This document shows positions 24,381-33,888 of a DNA stretch of 64,000 nt, piece by piece. This stretch comes from Candidatus Defluviibacillus avedoerensis. Lineage in GTDB: Bacteria > Pseudomonadota > Gammaproteobacteria > Burkholderiales > Burkholderiaceae_C. A program made the position numbers and the translations under genes. The notes beneath the pieces are model-generated. The model was not told the DNA's origin. It saw only the letters and a list, made by a program, of their open reading frames with translations, and made no database searches. Location: the NCBI GenBank assembly GCA_016703665.1, contig JADJBS010000012.1, forward strand, positions 62,001 to 126,000. Reading direction: 5' to 3'. Each line of letters begins with the position of its first letter. Within the stretch, counting starts at the first letter, position 1.

Positions 24381-25794
24381 ATGGCAGCAGAAATGAAAGA
24401 AATCTCCCCCAACGCACCGGCGTTGGCCAAGCTCTTGAATTGGGTGGACAACCGCTTCCCAGCTTCCAAGTTGTGGAATGAGCATGTTGGAGAATATTAC
24501 GCACCCAAGAACTTCAATTTCTGGTACATCTTTGGCTCTTTGAGCCTGTTGGTGCTGGTAATCCAGATTGTGACTGGTATTTTTCTGGTCATGCACTACA
24601 AACCTGATGCGGCTTTGGCATTTGGCTCTGTGGAGTACATCATGCGTGATGTGCCCTGGGGTTGGCTGATTCGCTACATGCACTCCACAGGGGCCTCAGC
24701 CTTCTTCGTTGTGGTGTATCTGCACATGTTCCGTGGTCTTCTGTACGGTAGTTACCGTAAACCCCGCGAACTGGTATGGGTCTTTGGTTGTGCGATTTTC
24801 TTGGCGCTGATGGCTGAAGCTTTCATGGGGTATTTGCTGCCTTGGGGGCAGATGTCCTACTGGGGTGCGCAAGTGATTGTGAATTTGTTTGCTGCCATTC
24901 CCTTTGTTGGCCCCGATCTTGCCTTGCTGATTCGTGGCGACTATGTGGTGGGGGACGCAACCCTCAACCGCTTCTTCAGCTTCCACGTGATTGCGGTGCC
25001 TCTGGTGCTGCTCGGTTTGGTGGTTGCGCACATCATTGCGCTGCACGAAGTTGGCTCCAACAATCCTGATGGCGTTGAAATCAAGGCGCCAAGTGCACCA
25101 AAGGATGCCAACGGCCATCCTTTGGATGGTATTCCGTTCCATCCGTACTACACCGTGCACGATATTTTTGGGGTGAGCGTGTTCCTGATCGTCTTTTCGG
25201 CTGTGATATTTTTCGCGCCTGAATTTGGTGGCTACTTTCTCGAGTACAACAACTTCATTCCAGCTGATCCACTGAAAACTCCCTGCGCACATTGCGCCAG
25301 TCTGGTATTTCACACCTTTTTATTCCATGCTGCGTGCAATTACCAGCGAGATGATGTACGCATTGATCGCCTGTGTGTTGGCGGGTGCTGCGTTTGGGGT
25401 GTTCAAGGCCAAGTTGCCGGTGATCGTCAAGCCCATCATTGCGGGTGCTGCTTTGGTCGTTGTTGCCTTGATGCTTGCTATTGATGCCAAGTTCTGGGGT
25501 GTGGTGGTGATGGGGGGGGCAGTCATCATCCTGTTCTTCTTGCCTTGGCTCGACTACAGCCCTGTGAAATCGATTCGTTACCGCCCTGACTGGCACAAAT
25601 ACCTATACGCAGTGTTTGTGGTCAATTTCGTTATCTTGGCCTATTTGGGTGTACAGCCTCCGTCTGACCTTGGGGGGCGTGTCTCTCAGGTAGGCACACT
25701 GTTCTACTTTGGTTTCTTCCTTCTGATGCCCTGGTGGAGCCAGCTTGGTAAATCCAAGCCCGTGCCGGACCGTGTCACCTTTGCAGCCCATTGA
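24381..25794 (+). CDS. petB: cytochrome bc1 complex cytochrome b subunit (one frameshift)
   Basis: Restoring the frame gives about 470 aa with eight or nine membrane helices. The four haem-ligating histidines are in the helices around MHSTGASAFFVVVYLHMF and FFSFHVIAVPLVLLGLVVAHIIALHEVG. The Qo-site PEWY-equivalent is disrupted: an extra C at 25281-25283 shifts the frame just before the expected APVWYFTPFYSMLRA. The downstream reading frame continues with helices to the stop. Between petA (11 bp) and petC (16 bp). Confidence 0.92.
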
Positions 25795-25810
25795 GCGAGG
25801 GAGCAGCAGA

Positions 25811-26593
25811 ATGAAAAAAATGACTTTTGCCAAATTTGTGATGGGCTGCACTGTAGCCTTCGGTTTGTCCTTCGGGTCTGTAGTGCCTGCCAATGCCTCC
25901 GGAAACACATTTCCTCTGGACAAGGCGCCAATCAACACCCATGACAATGCTTCGTTACAAAACGGCGCTAAGCTATTCGTCAACTATTGCTTGAACTGCC
26001 ACTCGGCTGCATTCATGCGCTTCAATCGCCTTCGAGATATTGGCCTGACTGAAAAGCAGATCAAGGAAAATCTCTTGTTCACGACCGAAAAAGTCGGTGA
26101 AACCATGAAGGCGGCCATTGATCCCAAGCAGGCCAAAGAGTGGTTTGGTGCCAACCCACCCGATTTGACAGTGATTGCACGGTCGCGTGCGGGTTTGGGC
26201 GGTACAGGGGCTGATTACCTCTACACCTACATGCGAACTTTCTACCGCGACGAAACCAAGGCTACGGGCTGGAACAACTTGGTTTTCCCAAGCGTTGGCA
26301 TGCCGCACGTGTTGTGGGAACTGCAAGGTGACCGTCGCCCACTGTTCTCGGAAGTCAAGGAGCACGGGCATGCAACTCAAGTGTTCAAGGGCTGGGAACA
26401 AATCGCCCCTGGGCATTTGACACCTGGCCAATATGACCAAGCAGTAGGTGATTTGGTGAATTACCTGCAATGGATGGGTGAGCCGGCGCAGAACACGCGT
26501 GTCAGCCTGGGCATTTGGGTGTTGGCATTTTTGCTTGTACTGACGTTCTTCGCATGGCGCCTGAATGCCTCGTTCTGGAAAGACGTCAAGTAA
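25811..26593 (+). CDS. petC: cytochrome bc1 complex cytochrome c1 subunit
   Basis: A 260-aa protein with a signal peptide ending near ANASG, one haem c motif CLNCH (NYCLNCHSAAFMRFNRL), a Met ligand region around VFPSVGMPHVLW, and a C-terminal membrane anchor (LGIWVLAFLLVLTFFAWRL). It receives electrons from the Rieske protein and passes them to soluble cytochromes, probably including the c4 type encoded at 6.2 kb. The ATG at 25811 has a near AGCAG ribosome site; it ends petABC. Confidence 0.95.
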   Translation: MKKMTFAKFVMGCTVAFGLSFGSVVPANASGNTFPLDKAPINTHDNASLQNGAKLFVNYCLNCHSAAFMRFNRLRDIGLTEKQIKENLLFTTEKVGETMKAAIDPKQAKEWFGANPPDLTVIARSRAGLGGTGADYLYTYMRTFYRDETKATGWNNLVFPSVGMPHVLWELQGDRRPLFSEVKEHGHATQVFKGWEQIAPGHLTPGQYDQAVGDLVNYLQWMGEPAQNTRVSLGIWVLAFLLVLTFFAWRLNASFWKDVK

Positions 26594-26608
26594 CTGTTTA
26601 GTTTTTGT

Positions 26609-26630
26609 GCTCACGGTCTGAAACGTGAGC
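26609..26630 (+). terminator. first hairpin after petC
   Basis: GCTCACG-N8-CGTGAGC forms a 7-bp stem just after petC. It has no T-run and probably acts with the hairpin that follows, for example by stabilising the mRNA end. Confidence 0.45.
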
Positions 26631-26635
26631 CCAGC

Positions 26636-26675
26636 AGAGTGGGGTACCCAAGGTATCCCGCTCTTTTTGATTTTT
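26636..26675 (+). terminator. intrinsic terminator of petABC
   Basis: AGAGTGGGGTACC pairs with GGTATCCCGCTCT (13 bp including G-U pairs) and is followed by two runs of five T's. It separates petABC from sspA, whose ATG is 15 bp beyond. Confidence 0.82.
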
Positions 26676-26689
26676 AGGAGCCCCCCACC

Positions 26690-27301
26690 ATGATGGTGCT
26701 GTATTCAGGAACAACCTGCCCTTTTTCCCACCGTTGCCGTTTTGTGCTGTTCGAGAAGGGCATGGATTTTGAGATCCGTGATGTCGATCTCTATAACAAG
26801 CCAGAAGACATCAATGTCATGAATCCCTATGGTCAGGTGCCCATCCTGGTTGAACGTGACCTGATCTTGTATGAATCCAACATCATCAATGAATACATTG
26901 ATGAGCGTTTTCCGCATCCGCAATTGATGCCCGGCGACCCGGTGGACCGTGCGCGGGTGCGTTTGTTCCTGCTGAACTTTGAAAAGGAACTGTTTGTTCA
27001 TGTGTTGACGCTGGAGTCTCGCGCAGCCAAGTCCAATGACAAGGCGTTAGAGAAAGCTCGTTCGCACATCCGTGATCGTTTGACGCAGCTGGCCCCTGTT
27101 TTTCTTAAAAATAAATACATGCTGGGTGACAATTTTTCGATGCTCGACGTGGCCATTGCGCCGCTGCTCTGGCGTTTGGATTTTTATGGCATTGAACTCA
27201 GCAAAAACGCCGCACCATTGCTCAAGTACGCTGAGCGCATTTTTTCGCGCCCTGCTTACATAGAGGCTTTGACACCGTCCGAAAAGGTCATGCGCAAGTA
27301 A
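26690..27301 (+). CDS. sspA: stringent starvation protein A (glutathione S-transferase fold)
   Basis: A 203-aa GST-fold regulator that binds RNA polymerase and supports stationary-phase and acid-stress expression. The thioredoxin-like part has SGTTCPFSHRCRFVLFEKGM and NPYGQVPILVERDLILYESNIINEYIDE, followed by the helical GST C-domain. It lies in its usual place between petABC and sspB. Confidence 0.94.
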   Translation: MMVLYSGTTCPFSHRCRFVLFEKGMDFEIRDVDLYNKPEDINVMNPYGQVPILVERDLILYESNIINEYIDERFPHPQLMPGDPVDRARVRLFLLNFEKELFVHVLTLESRAAKSNDKALEKARSHIRDRLTQLAPVFLKNKYMLGDNFSMLDVAIAPLLWRLDFYGIELSKNAAPLLKYAERIFSRPAYIEALTPSEKVMRK

Positions 27302-27320
27302 CGCAACAGGACCGTCAGAC

Positions 27321-27869
27321 ATGTTGAATGCGCTGGATAGTTCTTCGACCCGCCCGTACTTGATAAGGGCCTTGTACGAATGGTGCACTGACAATGGCTT
27401 CACGCCGTATGTGGCTGTGTCAGTTGACGATGGCGTTCGTGTGCCCAAGGAATTTGTCAAGAATGGGGAAATTGTTCTCAATGTGAGTTTCGATGCCACG
27501 AGTGACTTGCGCTTGGGCAATGACTTCATTGAATTCAAAGCTAGATTCGGTGGAGTGGCTCGAGAAATCCTGGTCCCTGTTGATCGGGTGATGGCTATTT
27601 ACGCGCGGGAGAATGGGCAGGGAATGGCCTTCCCTCTGATGGCTGCTGCATCTGATAAAGATGCTAGTCAACCTCTCGTTGCGATCAAATCAGAGGCAGA
27701 AAAACCTTCCAGGCAACGTCCCAATTTGACAGTCGCACATTCTTCGGCGAAGGACAACAGCGATGCTCGCCAGTTGTTGCCAACACCGGTATATCCCGCA
27801 GAAGAACCCTCTCCCGAAGATCCAGTTCCACCAAATGGCGGTCGACCATCACTCAAGCGAGTCAAATAA
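27321..27869 (+). CDS. sspB: ClpXP protease specificity-enhancing factor
   Basis: A 182-aa adaptor that binds ssrA-tagged peptides and delivers them to ClpXP. The folded N-terminal part (STRPYLIRALYEWCTDNGFTPYV; EIVLNVSFDATSDLRLGNDFIEFKARFGG; VPVDRVMAIYARENGQGMAF) is well conserved, followed by a disordered tail with ClpX-tethering basic residues at the end (GGRPSLKRVK). It starts 19 bp after sspA. Confidence 0.93.
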   Translation: MLNALDSSSTRPYLIRALYEWCTDNGFTPYVAVSVDDGVRVPKEFVKNGEIVLNVSFDATSDLRLGNDFIEFKARFGGVAREILVPVDRVMAIYARENGQGMAFPLMAAASDKDASQPLVAIKSEAEKPSRQRPNLTVAHSSAKDNSDARQLLPTPVYPAEEPSPEDPVPPNGGRPSLKRVK

Positions 27870-27899
27870 AAAGGATTTAGGCGGTTAGAATACTGCCAC

Positions 27900-27975
27900 G
27901 CCGATTTAGCTCAGTTGGTAGAGCACCCGCCTTGTAAGCGGTAGGTCATCAGTTCGAATCCGATAATCGGCACCA
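27900..27975 (+). tRNA. tRNA-Thr (anticodon TGT)
   Basis: A 76-nt tRNA with CCA encoded. The acceptor stem GCCGATT/AATCGGC pairs fully, the anticodon loop is CTTGTAA, and the T-loop is TTCGAAT. The T stem ATCAG/CCGAT has one A-C mismatch, and the first anticodon-stem pair is C-U. A TAGAAT at 27886-27891 may be its -10 box. It serves ACA and related codons. Confidence 0.92.
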
Positions 27976-28020
27976 TTTGATTGTTTTAAGCTGTATCAAC
28001 CAGCCTCAAAACCCCTTCAA

Positions 28021-28058
28021 AACCCGCACGCTCCCTAGCGTAGCGGGTTTTTTATTTT
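28021..28058 (+). terminator. intrinsic terminator downstream of tRNA-Thr
   Basis: AACCCGC(A)CGCT - CCCT - AGCG(T)AGCGGGTT forms a strong stem with one opposed A/T pair set, followed by TTTTATTTTT. It ends the tRNA-Thr transcript. Confidence 0.85.
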
Positions 28059-28418
28059 TCAATCTACGATGCCCAACGGTACACCAATGTTTGCCGGGGA
28101 GCGTGAATGCGTCACAACATCTTATTCGCCAATGGTGGCAAGCTTGAAAGACCTTACAACTGAAACGCTGTCTATCTCAGGTTAAAAACAGTATTTACCA
28201 GTGTATGGACTGGCAGCCAAAGTGAAAGGACATGTCTAGTGGACTACAGACACAGCATCAAGTCGGCGAATTGCGAGCTACAGATCCGACCACGGATCAT
28301 AGGGACGATCAGTGTACGGCACGCCGTGTCATACACAATCATGTCAGCATGGGCTTACTTACGATGCCGGTATTGGCCTAGCGTGACGTAACCTGCCTTT
28401 GTAAAGCCATCAATTTGA
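28059..28418. other. 360-bp region without a recognisable gene
   Basis: Between the tRNA-Thr terminator and the dciA-like stop. Reading frames on both strands are broken by stops at short intervals and I recognise no protein fragment. An inverted repeat ACGGC-AC-GCCGT lies near 28315-28326. No copy of the tRNA 3' end is seen, so an attachment site is not supported. It may be a degraded insertion or plain spacer. Confidence 0.5.
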
Positions 28419-28751
28419 TCAGAGGGACTGCATTTGAATTTTGAGGCGAATTGAGTTAACCTCAAAACCCTTTTGGCAAAGTAGGGATTGCAGGGCGGGG
28501 AGCATTTGCCGGATTTTGGCGGCAGCTGCCGGGGTCTTGATGAGCAGGCACCATTCGCTTCCATTGATCGGGCCGGCTGAAATGGCTGCCCTGAGGGGAG
28601 AAGGAAGCAAAGGTGCAATAGCCTGCAGGCGTGCTGCCGATTCCTGGGTAAGTTCTGACAGGTGCGCAAGGGTTGGCGAACCCATGGCCGCCTGTTGCAC
28701 GCTCAATGCGAAATGGCTGCGTGTCACGCTGGGAGATTTTGGACGTGGCAT
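28419..28751 (-). CDS. DUF721 (DciA-like) protein
   Basis: A 110-aa protein with a helical N-terminal part (SVQQAAMGSPTLAHLSELTQESAARLQAIAPLLP) and a DUF721-like beta segment (GSEWCLLIKTPAAAAKIRQMLPALQSLLCQKGFEVNSIRLKIQ). DciA-type proteins load the replicative helicase; in this position, divergent from an M23 peptidase and secA, short DUF721 proteins are usual. The start at 28751 (MPRPKSP) fits the family; an in-frame extension of 29 residues would overlap the peptidase gene. Confidence 0.78.
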   Translation of the reverse strand: MPRPKSPSVTRSHFALSVQQAAMGSPTLAHLSELTQESAARLQAIAPLLPSPLRAAISAGPINGSEWCLLIKTPAAAAKIRQMLPALQSLLCQKGFEVNSIRLKIQMQSL

Positions 28752-28787
28752 TGCAGTCTGTAAGTGGACGATTGAAGGCGAAAAACG

Positions 28788-29729
28788 ATGCAAGTGATTA
28801 TCACGGACGCATGGCTGGCACGCACCAAGGCGATTCACCTTGGTGGATTGCAGCTGGTTGGAATTGGTTTAGGCATTCTGGTGTTGGTGTTGGTGCTTGC
28901 GGCCGGTCTGGCGAGCACCTTTGCCTCTTGGATTCCTGTGACTTTGGTGCGAGAGGACTTGACCCAGCGTGACCGCTACCTGCGCGAAAACCTTGACAGC
29001 ATGGCCCGTAAAGTGGGCGAAATGCAGGCCCGGCTTATGCAGCTTGAGACACTGGGCGAGCGTGTGTCTGGTCTTGCCGGACTTCCGGCTGCAGAAATCA
29101 AGAATTCCCCTGGCCGCGGCGGTGCGCTGGTTTCCGGTAAACCTCTCACCATTGAAGAACTGCAGACCACTCTGGATGACCTTGAACGATTGACGGGGCA
29201 GAGGACTGATTTGCTCACGGTAGTGGAATCTCGACTTTTTGACCAGAAGATCAAGACCATGATGGTGCCCACTCAGCAGCCACTTGCAGGCGGTACGCTG
29301 GGTTCATCGTTTGGCTGGCGTATCGACCCGTTCAACGGACGTTCTGCCTTGCACACTGGATTGGATTTTCAGGCGGACCCGGGAACACCCATTCAGGCAG
29401 CTGCCGGTGGATTAGTTGTGACCCAGGAATACCATCCTGCATATGGAAACATGGTCGAGGTGGATCACGGGAACGATTTGGTGACACGCTATGCGCATGC
29501 ATCGCGCGTATTCGTCAAAAAAGGCGATCTGGTTAAGCGTGGGCAGAAAATCGCCGAGGTGGGCACTACAGGTCGATCCACGGGCCCCCATCTGCATTTT
29601 GAAGTGATGGTTCAGGGGGTCAATCAAGACCCGCAAAAATTCCTCTCCGCAGGGCGAAAAATTCCCGGTCACACTGGTGGATCCGCGCTTGCCAATGCAT
29701 CAATTGGCACACCAGGCTTACGCAGGTAA
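28788..29729 (+). CDS. M23 family (LytM) cell-wall metallopeptidase
   Basis: A 313-aa membrane-anchored protein. One N-terminal helix (GLQLVGIGLGILVLVLVLAAGLA) is followed by a coiled coil (residues about 55-150) and a LytM domain. Zinc ligands are in ALHTGLDFQ (HxxxD) and GPHLHFEV (HxH). It should cut peptidoglycan cross-links or regulate an amidase. Divergent from the dciA-like gene and upstream of secA. Confidence 0.93.
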   Translation: MQVIITDAWLARTKAIHLGGLQLVGIGLGILVLVLVLAAGLASTFASWIPVTLVREDLTQRDRYLRENLDSMARKVGEMQARLMQLETLGERVSGLAGLPAAEIKNSPGRGGALVSGKPLTIEELQTTLDDLERLTGQRTDLLTVVESRLFDQKIKTMMVPTQQPLAGGTLGSSFGWRIDPFNGRSALHTGLDFQADPGTPIQAAAGGLVVTQEYHPAYGNMVEVDHGNDLVTRYAHASRVFVKKGDLVKRGQKIAEVGTTGRSTGPHLHFEVMVQGVNQDPQKFLSAGRKIPGHTGGSALANASIGTPGLRR

Positions 29730-29861
29730 AATCAGCAGGTTTTGACTCCGCTCGCGCGATGCGGGACTTGGCAATTTAGTCGGGTGCCCCCAAGTGTCAG
29801 CATTAATTTAGGGATTTTGGCCACGGGTGGTGCGTTCAGCAGCATTTGTGGCCTGTTACGC

Positions 29862-32627
29862 ATGGCCACCAATTTCCTCACCAAAATCTTCGGCAGTCGC
29901 AACGACCGCCTGCTCAAAACTTACCGCCGCACAGTTGACAAGATCAATGCGTCGGAGACGTCATTTGAACAGTTGAGCGATGAAGAACTTCGAGCGAAGA
30001 CCGAATCATTCAAGCAACGCGTCGTCGGTGGCGAGTCGCTCGACTCCATACTGCATGAGGCGTTTGCTGTTGTCAGGGAGGGTTCCAAGCGCGTTATGAA
30101 GATGCGCCACTTTGACGTGCAGATGCTGGGTGGCATGTCACTTCACAACGGCAAGATCTGCGAAATGCGCACCGGTGAGGGCAAAACGCTGACGGCTACG
30201 CTGGCGGTATATCTGAATGCGTTGACTGGCAATGGGGTTCACGTGGTGACAGTCAACGACTATCTGGCCAATCGTGATGCGCAGTGGATGGGCGAACTGT
30301 ACAACTTTCTGGGTTTGTCCGTTGGGGTCAATTTACCCAATATGCCGAGAGAAGAAAAGCAGGCGGCCTATAACGCTGACATTACATACGGCACGAACAA
30401 TGAGTTCGGATTTGACTATTTGCGCGACAACATGGTGTACGAGGCTGTTGACCGCGTTCAACGTGGTTTGAACTACGCCATTGTTGACGAGGTCGACTCG
30501 ATCCTGATCGACGAAGCGCGGACACCTTTGATTATCAGTGGTCAAGCGGAAGACCACACGCAGATGTACCAGGCGATGAATCAGATCGCTCCCATCCTCA
30601 CCCGGCAGGAGGGTGAGGCAGATCCTCACACGGGTGAAGGTATTACCAAGCCGGGAGACTTTACGCTGGATGAAAAGTCGCGCCAAGTTTACTTGACCGA
30701 GCAAGGGCATGAGCGTGCCGAGCAAATCCTGTTTGAGCGTGGGTTGATTGCTGAAGGCGCTACCCTGTACGATCCGGCCAATATCACGCTGGTGCACCAT
30801 CTTTATGCGGCATTGCGTGCCCATCACCTCTACAACCGCGACGAGCACTATGTGGTTCAGCAAGGTGAGCATGGAATGGAAGTCGTGATTGTCGACGAGT
30901 TCACCGGACGCTTGATGTCTGGGCGGCGCTGGAGCGACGGCTTGCATCAGGCTGTGGAAGCCAAAGAAGGTGTCCAGATCCAGGCCGAGAACCAGACCAT
31001 GGCGTCAATCACGTTCCAGAACTATTTCCGCTTGTATGGAAAGCTGTCTGGCATGACCGGTACTGCTGACACAGAAGCCTATGAGTTCCAGGAGATCTAT
31101 GGTCTTGAAACTGTGGTGATTCCGCCCAACCGCAAGAGCCAGCGGGACGATCAGCTGGATCGCGTGTACAAGACCACGCGCGAGAAATACGAGGCTGCGA
31201 TTGCTGATATTCGTGAATGTCATGAACGTGGGCAACCAGTTCTGGTTGGCACGACATCCATCGAAAATTCGGAAGTCATTTCTGAACTGCTCAAGACCTC
31301 CAAACTCGATCATCAGGTCCTGAATGCCAAGCAACATGCCCGGGAGGCGGACATCGTTGCGCAGGCAGGACGCCCAAAGATGATCACCATTGCCACCAAC
31401 ATGGCGGGCCGAGGAACCGACATCGTATTAGGCGGCAACGTTGAAAAAATGGTACACGGCGTTGAATCTGACACTACGCTTGATGAAAATGAGAGGCAGA
31501 AACGTATCGCGCAAGTGCGTGAAAGCTGGCTGAAAGACCACGAATTGGTAAAGTCTCTCGGTGGCTTGCGGATCATTGCAACAGAGCGTCATGAATCTCG
31601 CCGGATAGATAACCAGTTGCGTGGACGCTCGGGGCGCCAGGGTGACCCGGGATCCTCTCGCTTTTACCTGAGCCTGGATGATCCCTTGATGCGGATCTTT
31701 GCTGGCGATCGTGTCAAAGCCATCATGGACCGGTTGAAGATGCCTGATGGTGAAGCCATTGAAGCGGGGATCGTATCTCGCAGCATTGAATCTGCCCAGC
31801 GCAAGGTCGAAGCACGTAACTTTGACATTCGGAAGCAATTGCTGGAATACGACGATGTGTCCAATGACCAACGAAAAGTGATCTACCAGCAGCGGAACGA
31901 CATTCTTGACGCCCAGGTGCTCACTGCGCAGATTGATTCGCTTCGCGAAGGCAGCATGACGGATCTGGTGCGCCAGTATGTTCCGGCTGAGTCGGTTGAA
32001 GAACAATGGAACATTCCGGCGCTTGAAAAGGTGCTGGCAGACGAATGGCAAGTGAATATGGACCTTCACTCCAAGGTTCAAGCTGCAGCAGCGATCACAG
32101 ATGACGACATTCTGGAAATGGTGATTGCTGCGACCAATGAGAATTTCAGAGCCAAGGTGAATCAAATTGGCACGGAAAACTTCACGTCTTTCGAGCGTGT
32201 TGTGTTGCTTCAAAGCATTGATACCCATTGGCGAGAGCACCTGGCCTCGTTGGACTATTTACGCCAAGGCATCCATTTGCGTGGTTATGCCCAGAAACAG
32301 CCGAAGCAAGAATACAAACGTGAGGCTTTCGAGTTGTTTGGCCAACTGTTGGATTCGGTTAAAAACGAAGTTACCAAGGTCTTGATGACTGTCAAGGTTC
32401 AGTCAAGTGAGCAGATTGAACAAGCGGCTGAAGCCATGGAAGCCAAAGCAGAGCACATTGCCAACGTGACCTACACGGCGCCAACGGAAACCGGTGGCGT
32501 GGAGACAGTTGCGGATTCCACCTCGTCCAAACCTCCAGGGTATGACGGTCGTCGCGTCGGACGTAATGAGCCTTGCCCATGCGGAAGCGGCAAGAAGTTT
32601 AAGCACTGTCACGGCCAGCTGAGCTGA
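29862..32627 (+). CDS. secA: preprotein translocase ATPase SecA
   Basis: A 921-aa motor that drives secretory proteins through SecYEG. Walker A is MRTGEGKTLT, the DEAD-type box is VDEVDSILIDEARTPLIISG, and the second nucleotide-binding domain carries the conserved TNMAGRGTDI and GRSGRQGDPGSSRF. The C-terminal zinc-binding tail reads RNEPCPCGSGKKFKHCHG. I start at the ATG at 29862 (TNFLTKIFGSRNDRLLK), the family start; 40 in-frame codons upstream are not conserved. Confidence 0.97.
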   Translation: MATNFLTKIFGSRNDRLLKTYRRTVDKINASETSFEQLSDEELRAKTESFKQRVVGGESLDSILHEAFAVVREGSKRVMKMRHFDVQMLGGMSLHNGKICEMRTGEGKTLTATLAVYLNALTGNGVHVVTVNDYLANRDAQWMGELYNFLGLSVGVNLPNMPREEKQAAYNADITYGTNNEFGFDYLRDNMVYEAVDRVQRGLNYAIVDEVDSILIDEARTPLIISGQAEDHTQMYQAMNQIAPILTRQEGEADPHTGEGITKPGDFTLDEKSRQVYLTEQGHERAEQILFERGLIAEGATLYDPANITLVHHLYAALRAHHLYNRDEHYVVQQGEHGMEVVIVDEFTGRLMSGRRWSDGLHQAVEAKEGVQIQAENQTMASITFQNYFRLYGKLSGMTGTADTEAYEFQEIYGLETVVIPPNRKSQRDDQLDRVYKTTREKYEAAIADIRECHERGQPVLVGTTSIENSEVISELLKTSKLDHQVLNAKQHAREADIVAQAGRPKMITIATNMAGRGTDIVLGGNVEKMVHGVESDTTLDENERQKRIAQVRESWLKDHELVKSLGGLRIIATERHESRRIDNQLRGRSGRQGDPGSSRFYLSLDDPLMRIFAGDRVKAIMDRLKMPDGEAIEAGIVSRSIESAQRKVEARNFDIRKQLLEYDDVSNDQRKVIYQQRNDILDAQVLTAQIDSLREGSMTDLVRQYVPAESVEEQWNIPALEKVLADEWQVNMDLHSKVQAAAAITDDDILEMVIAATNENFRAKVNQIGTENFTSFERVVLLQSIDTHWREHLASLDYLRQGIHLRGYAQKQPKQEYKREAFELFGQLLDSVKNEVTKVLMTVKVQSSEQIEQAAEAMEAKAEHIANVTYTAPTETGGVETVADSTSSKPPGYDGRRVGRNEPCPCGSGKKFKHCHGQLS

Positions 32628-32658
32628 TGGCATGTCAATCCGTTAGAGAAAGTTCGCC

Positions 32659-33888
32659 ATGCCTGTCAATTTGCCTGAACCCGTCGCCCGCGACTTGCAC
32701 CCCGTTGATGGTGTGCGTATCGGCGTAATCGAGGCCGGTATCCGTAAGGCCAACCGTAAAGACTTGACCGTTTTTCTGTTGGACGAGGGCACTCATGTAG
32801 CAGGTGTCTTTACTCAGAACCGGTTTTGTGCGGCGCCAGTGCAGGTCTGTCGAGAACACTTGGCAAGCGGTGCATCGCCGCGTGCCTTGGTCATCAATAC
32901 TGGAAATGCCAATGCTGGAACCGGCACCGACGGCTTAGCGCGCGCCCATCAAACCTGCTCTGCTGCAGCGACTGCGTTGGGGCTCACCCCCAACCAGGTG
33001 TTGCCGTATTCGACAGGCGTGATCATGGAGACCTTGCCAGTCGAGCGGATTTTGGCTGGTCTGCCCGCAGCGATAGCTGATGCCCATACCGATAACTGGC
33101 TCAAGGCTGCAACTGGCATCATGACGACTGATACAGTGGCCAAGGCCTTCAGTAAACAAATTAACCTGGGATCTGCAACGATTACTGTCACTGGCATTGC
33201 CAAGGGAGCGGGCATGATTCGTCCAAACATGGCTACCATGCTGGGCTTTATCGCGACCGATGCTTGCATCGCTCCAGGCTTGATGGCTGGCTTGGTCAGT
33301 GATCTGGCAGAGGGGTCTTTCAATCGCATCACGGTGGATGGGGACACCTCCACCAACGATTCTCTGACTTTGATTGCCAGCAACAAGGCCGCAAATTCGA
33401 CTGTGACCGACATTAACAGTGCAGAAGGTCAATTGCTCCGATCTGCTCTGCTGAATGTTGCCCGCCAACTTGCCCAAGCAATCGTGCGTGATGGCGAAGG
33501 CGCAACTAAATTCATCGCAATCACGGTAGAAGGTGGTAAAACAGGTGAGGAATGCCGTCAAGTAGCCTACGCTATCGCGCATTCACCGCTTGTCAAAACT
33601 GCTTTCTTTGCAAGTGACCCCAACCTGGGTCGTATCCTGGCTGCGGTGGGCTATGCGGGCATTGCCGATCTGGATCAAACACTGATCGATTTGTACCTGG
33701 ACGAAGTGCAGGTCGCACTTAATGGTGGGCGCAACCCCGGATACCGAGAAGAAGATGGCCAACGGGTGATGAAGCAAAGCGAGATCTCTGTGAAGGTTAA
33801 TTTAAGGCGTGGGAGTGCTACCGACTCGGTCTGGACTTGCGACCTCAGTCATGATTACGTGTCTATCAATGCGGATTACCGTTCATGA
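32659..33888 (+). CDS. argJ: bifunctional glutamate N-acetyltransferase / amino-acid acetyltransferase
   Basis: A 409-aa arginine-biosynthesis enzyme that transfers acetyl from N-acetylornithine to glutamate. It self-cleaves before the Thr in the conserved KGAGMIRPNMATMLGF, producing alpha and beta chains. Other markers are FTQNRFCAAPVQVCREHL, VINTGNANAGTG and TVDGDTSTNDSL. It follows secA by 31 bp and overlaps the next gene by 4 bp. Confidence 0.95.
   Translation: MPVNLPEPVARDLHPVDGVRIGVIEAGIRKANRKDLTVFLLDEGTHVAGVFTQNRFCAAPVQVCREHLASGASPRALVINTGNANAGTGTDGLARAHQTCSAAATALGLTPNQVLPYSTGVIMETLPVERILAGLPAAIADAHTDNWLKAATGIMTTDTVAKAFSKQINLGSATITVTGIAKGAGMIRPNMATMLGFIATDACIAPGLMAGLVSDLAEGSFNRITVDGDTSTNDSLTLIASNKAANSTVTDINSAEGQLLRSALLNVARQLAQAIVRDGEGATKFIAITVEGGKTGEECRQVAYAIAHSPLVKTAFFASDPNLGRILAAVGYAGIADLDQTLIDLYLDEVQVALNGGRNPGYREEDGQRVMKQSEISVKVNLRRGSATDSVWTCDLSHDYVSINADYRS

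Noticed and set aside
26609..26675. Riboswitch between petC and sspA
   Set aside because: The two hairpins have no conserved riboswitch core, and the second has a T-run typical of a terminator.
27900..28418. Genomic island inserted at tRNA-Thr
   Set aside because: No integrase, no repeated tRNA 3' end, and normal housekeeping genes resume within 360 bp.
29742..29861. Longer SecA start including 40 more residues
   Set aside because: The extension is not conserved in SecA, while the ATG at 29862 begins the usual N-terminus.
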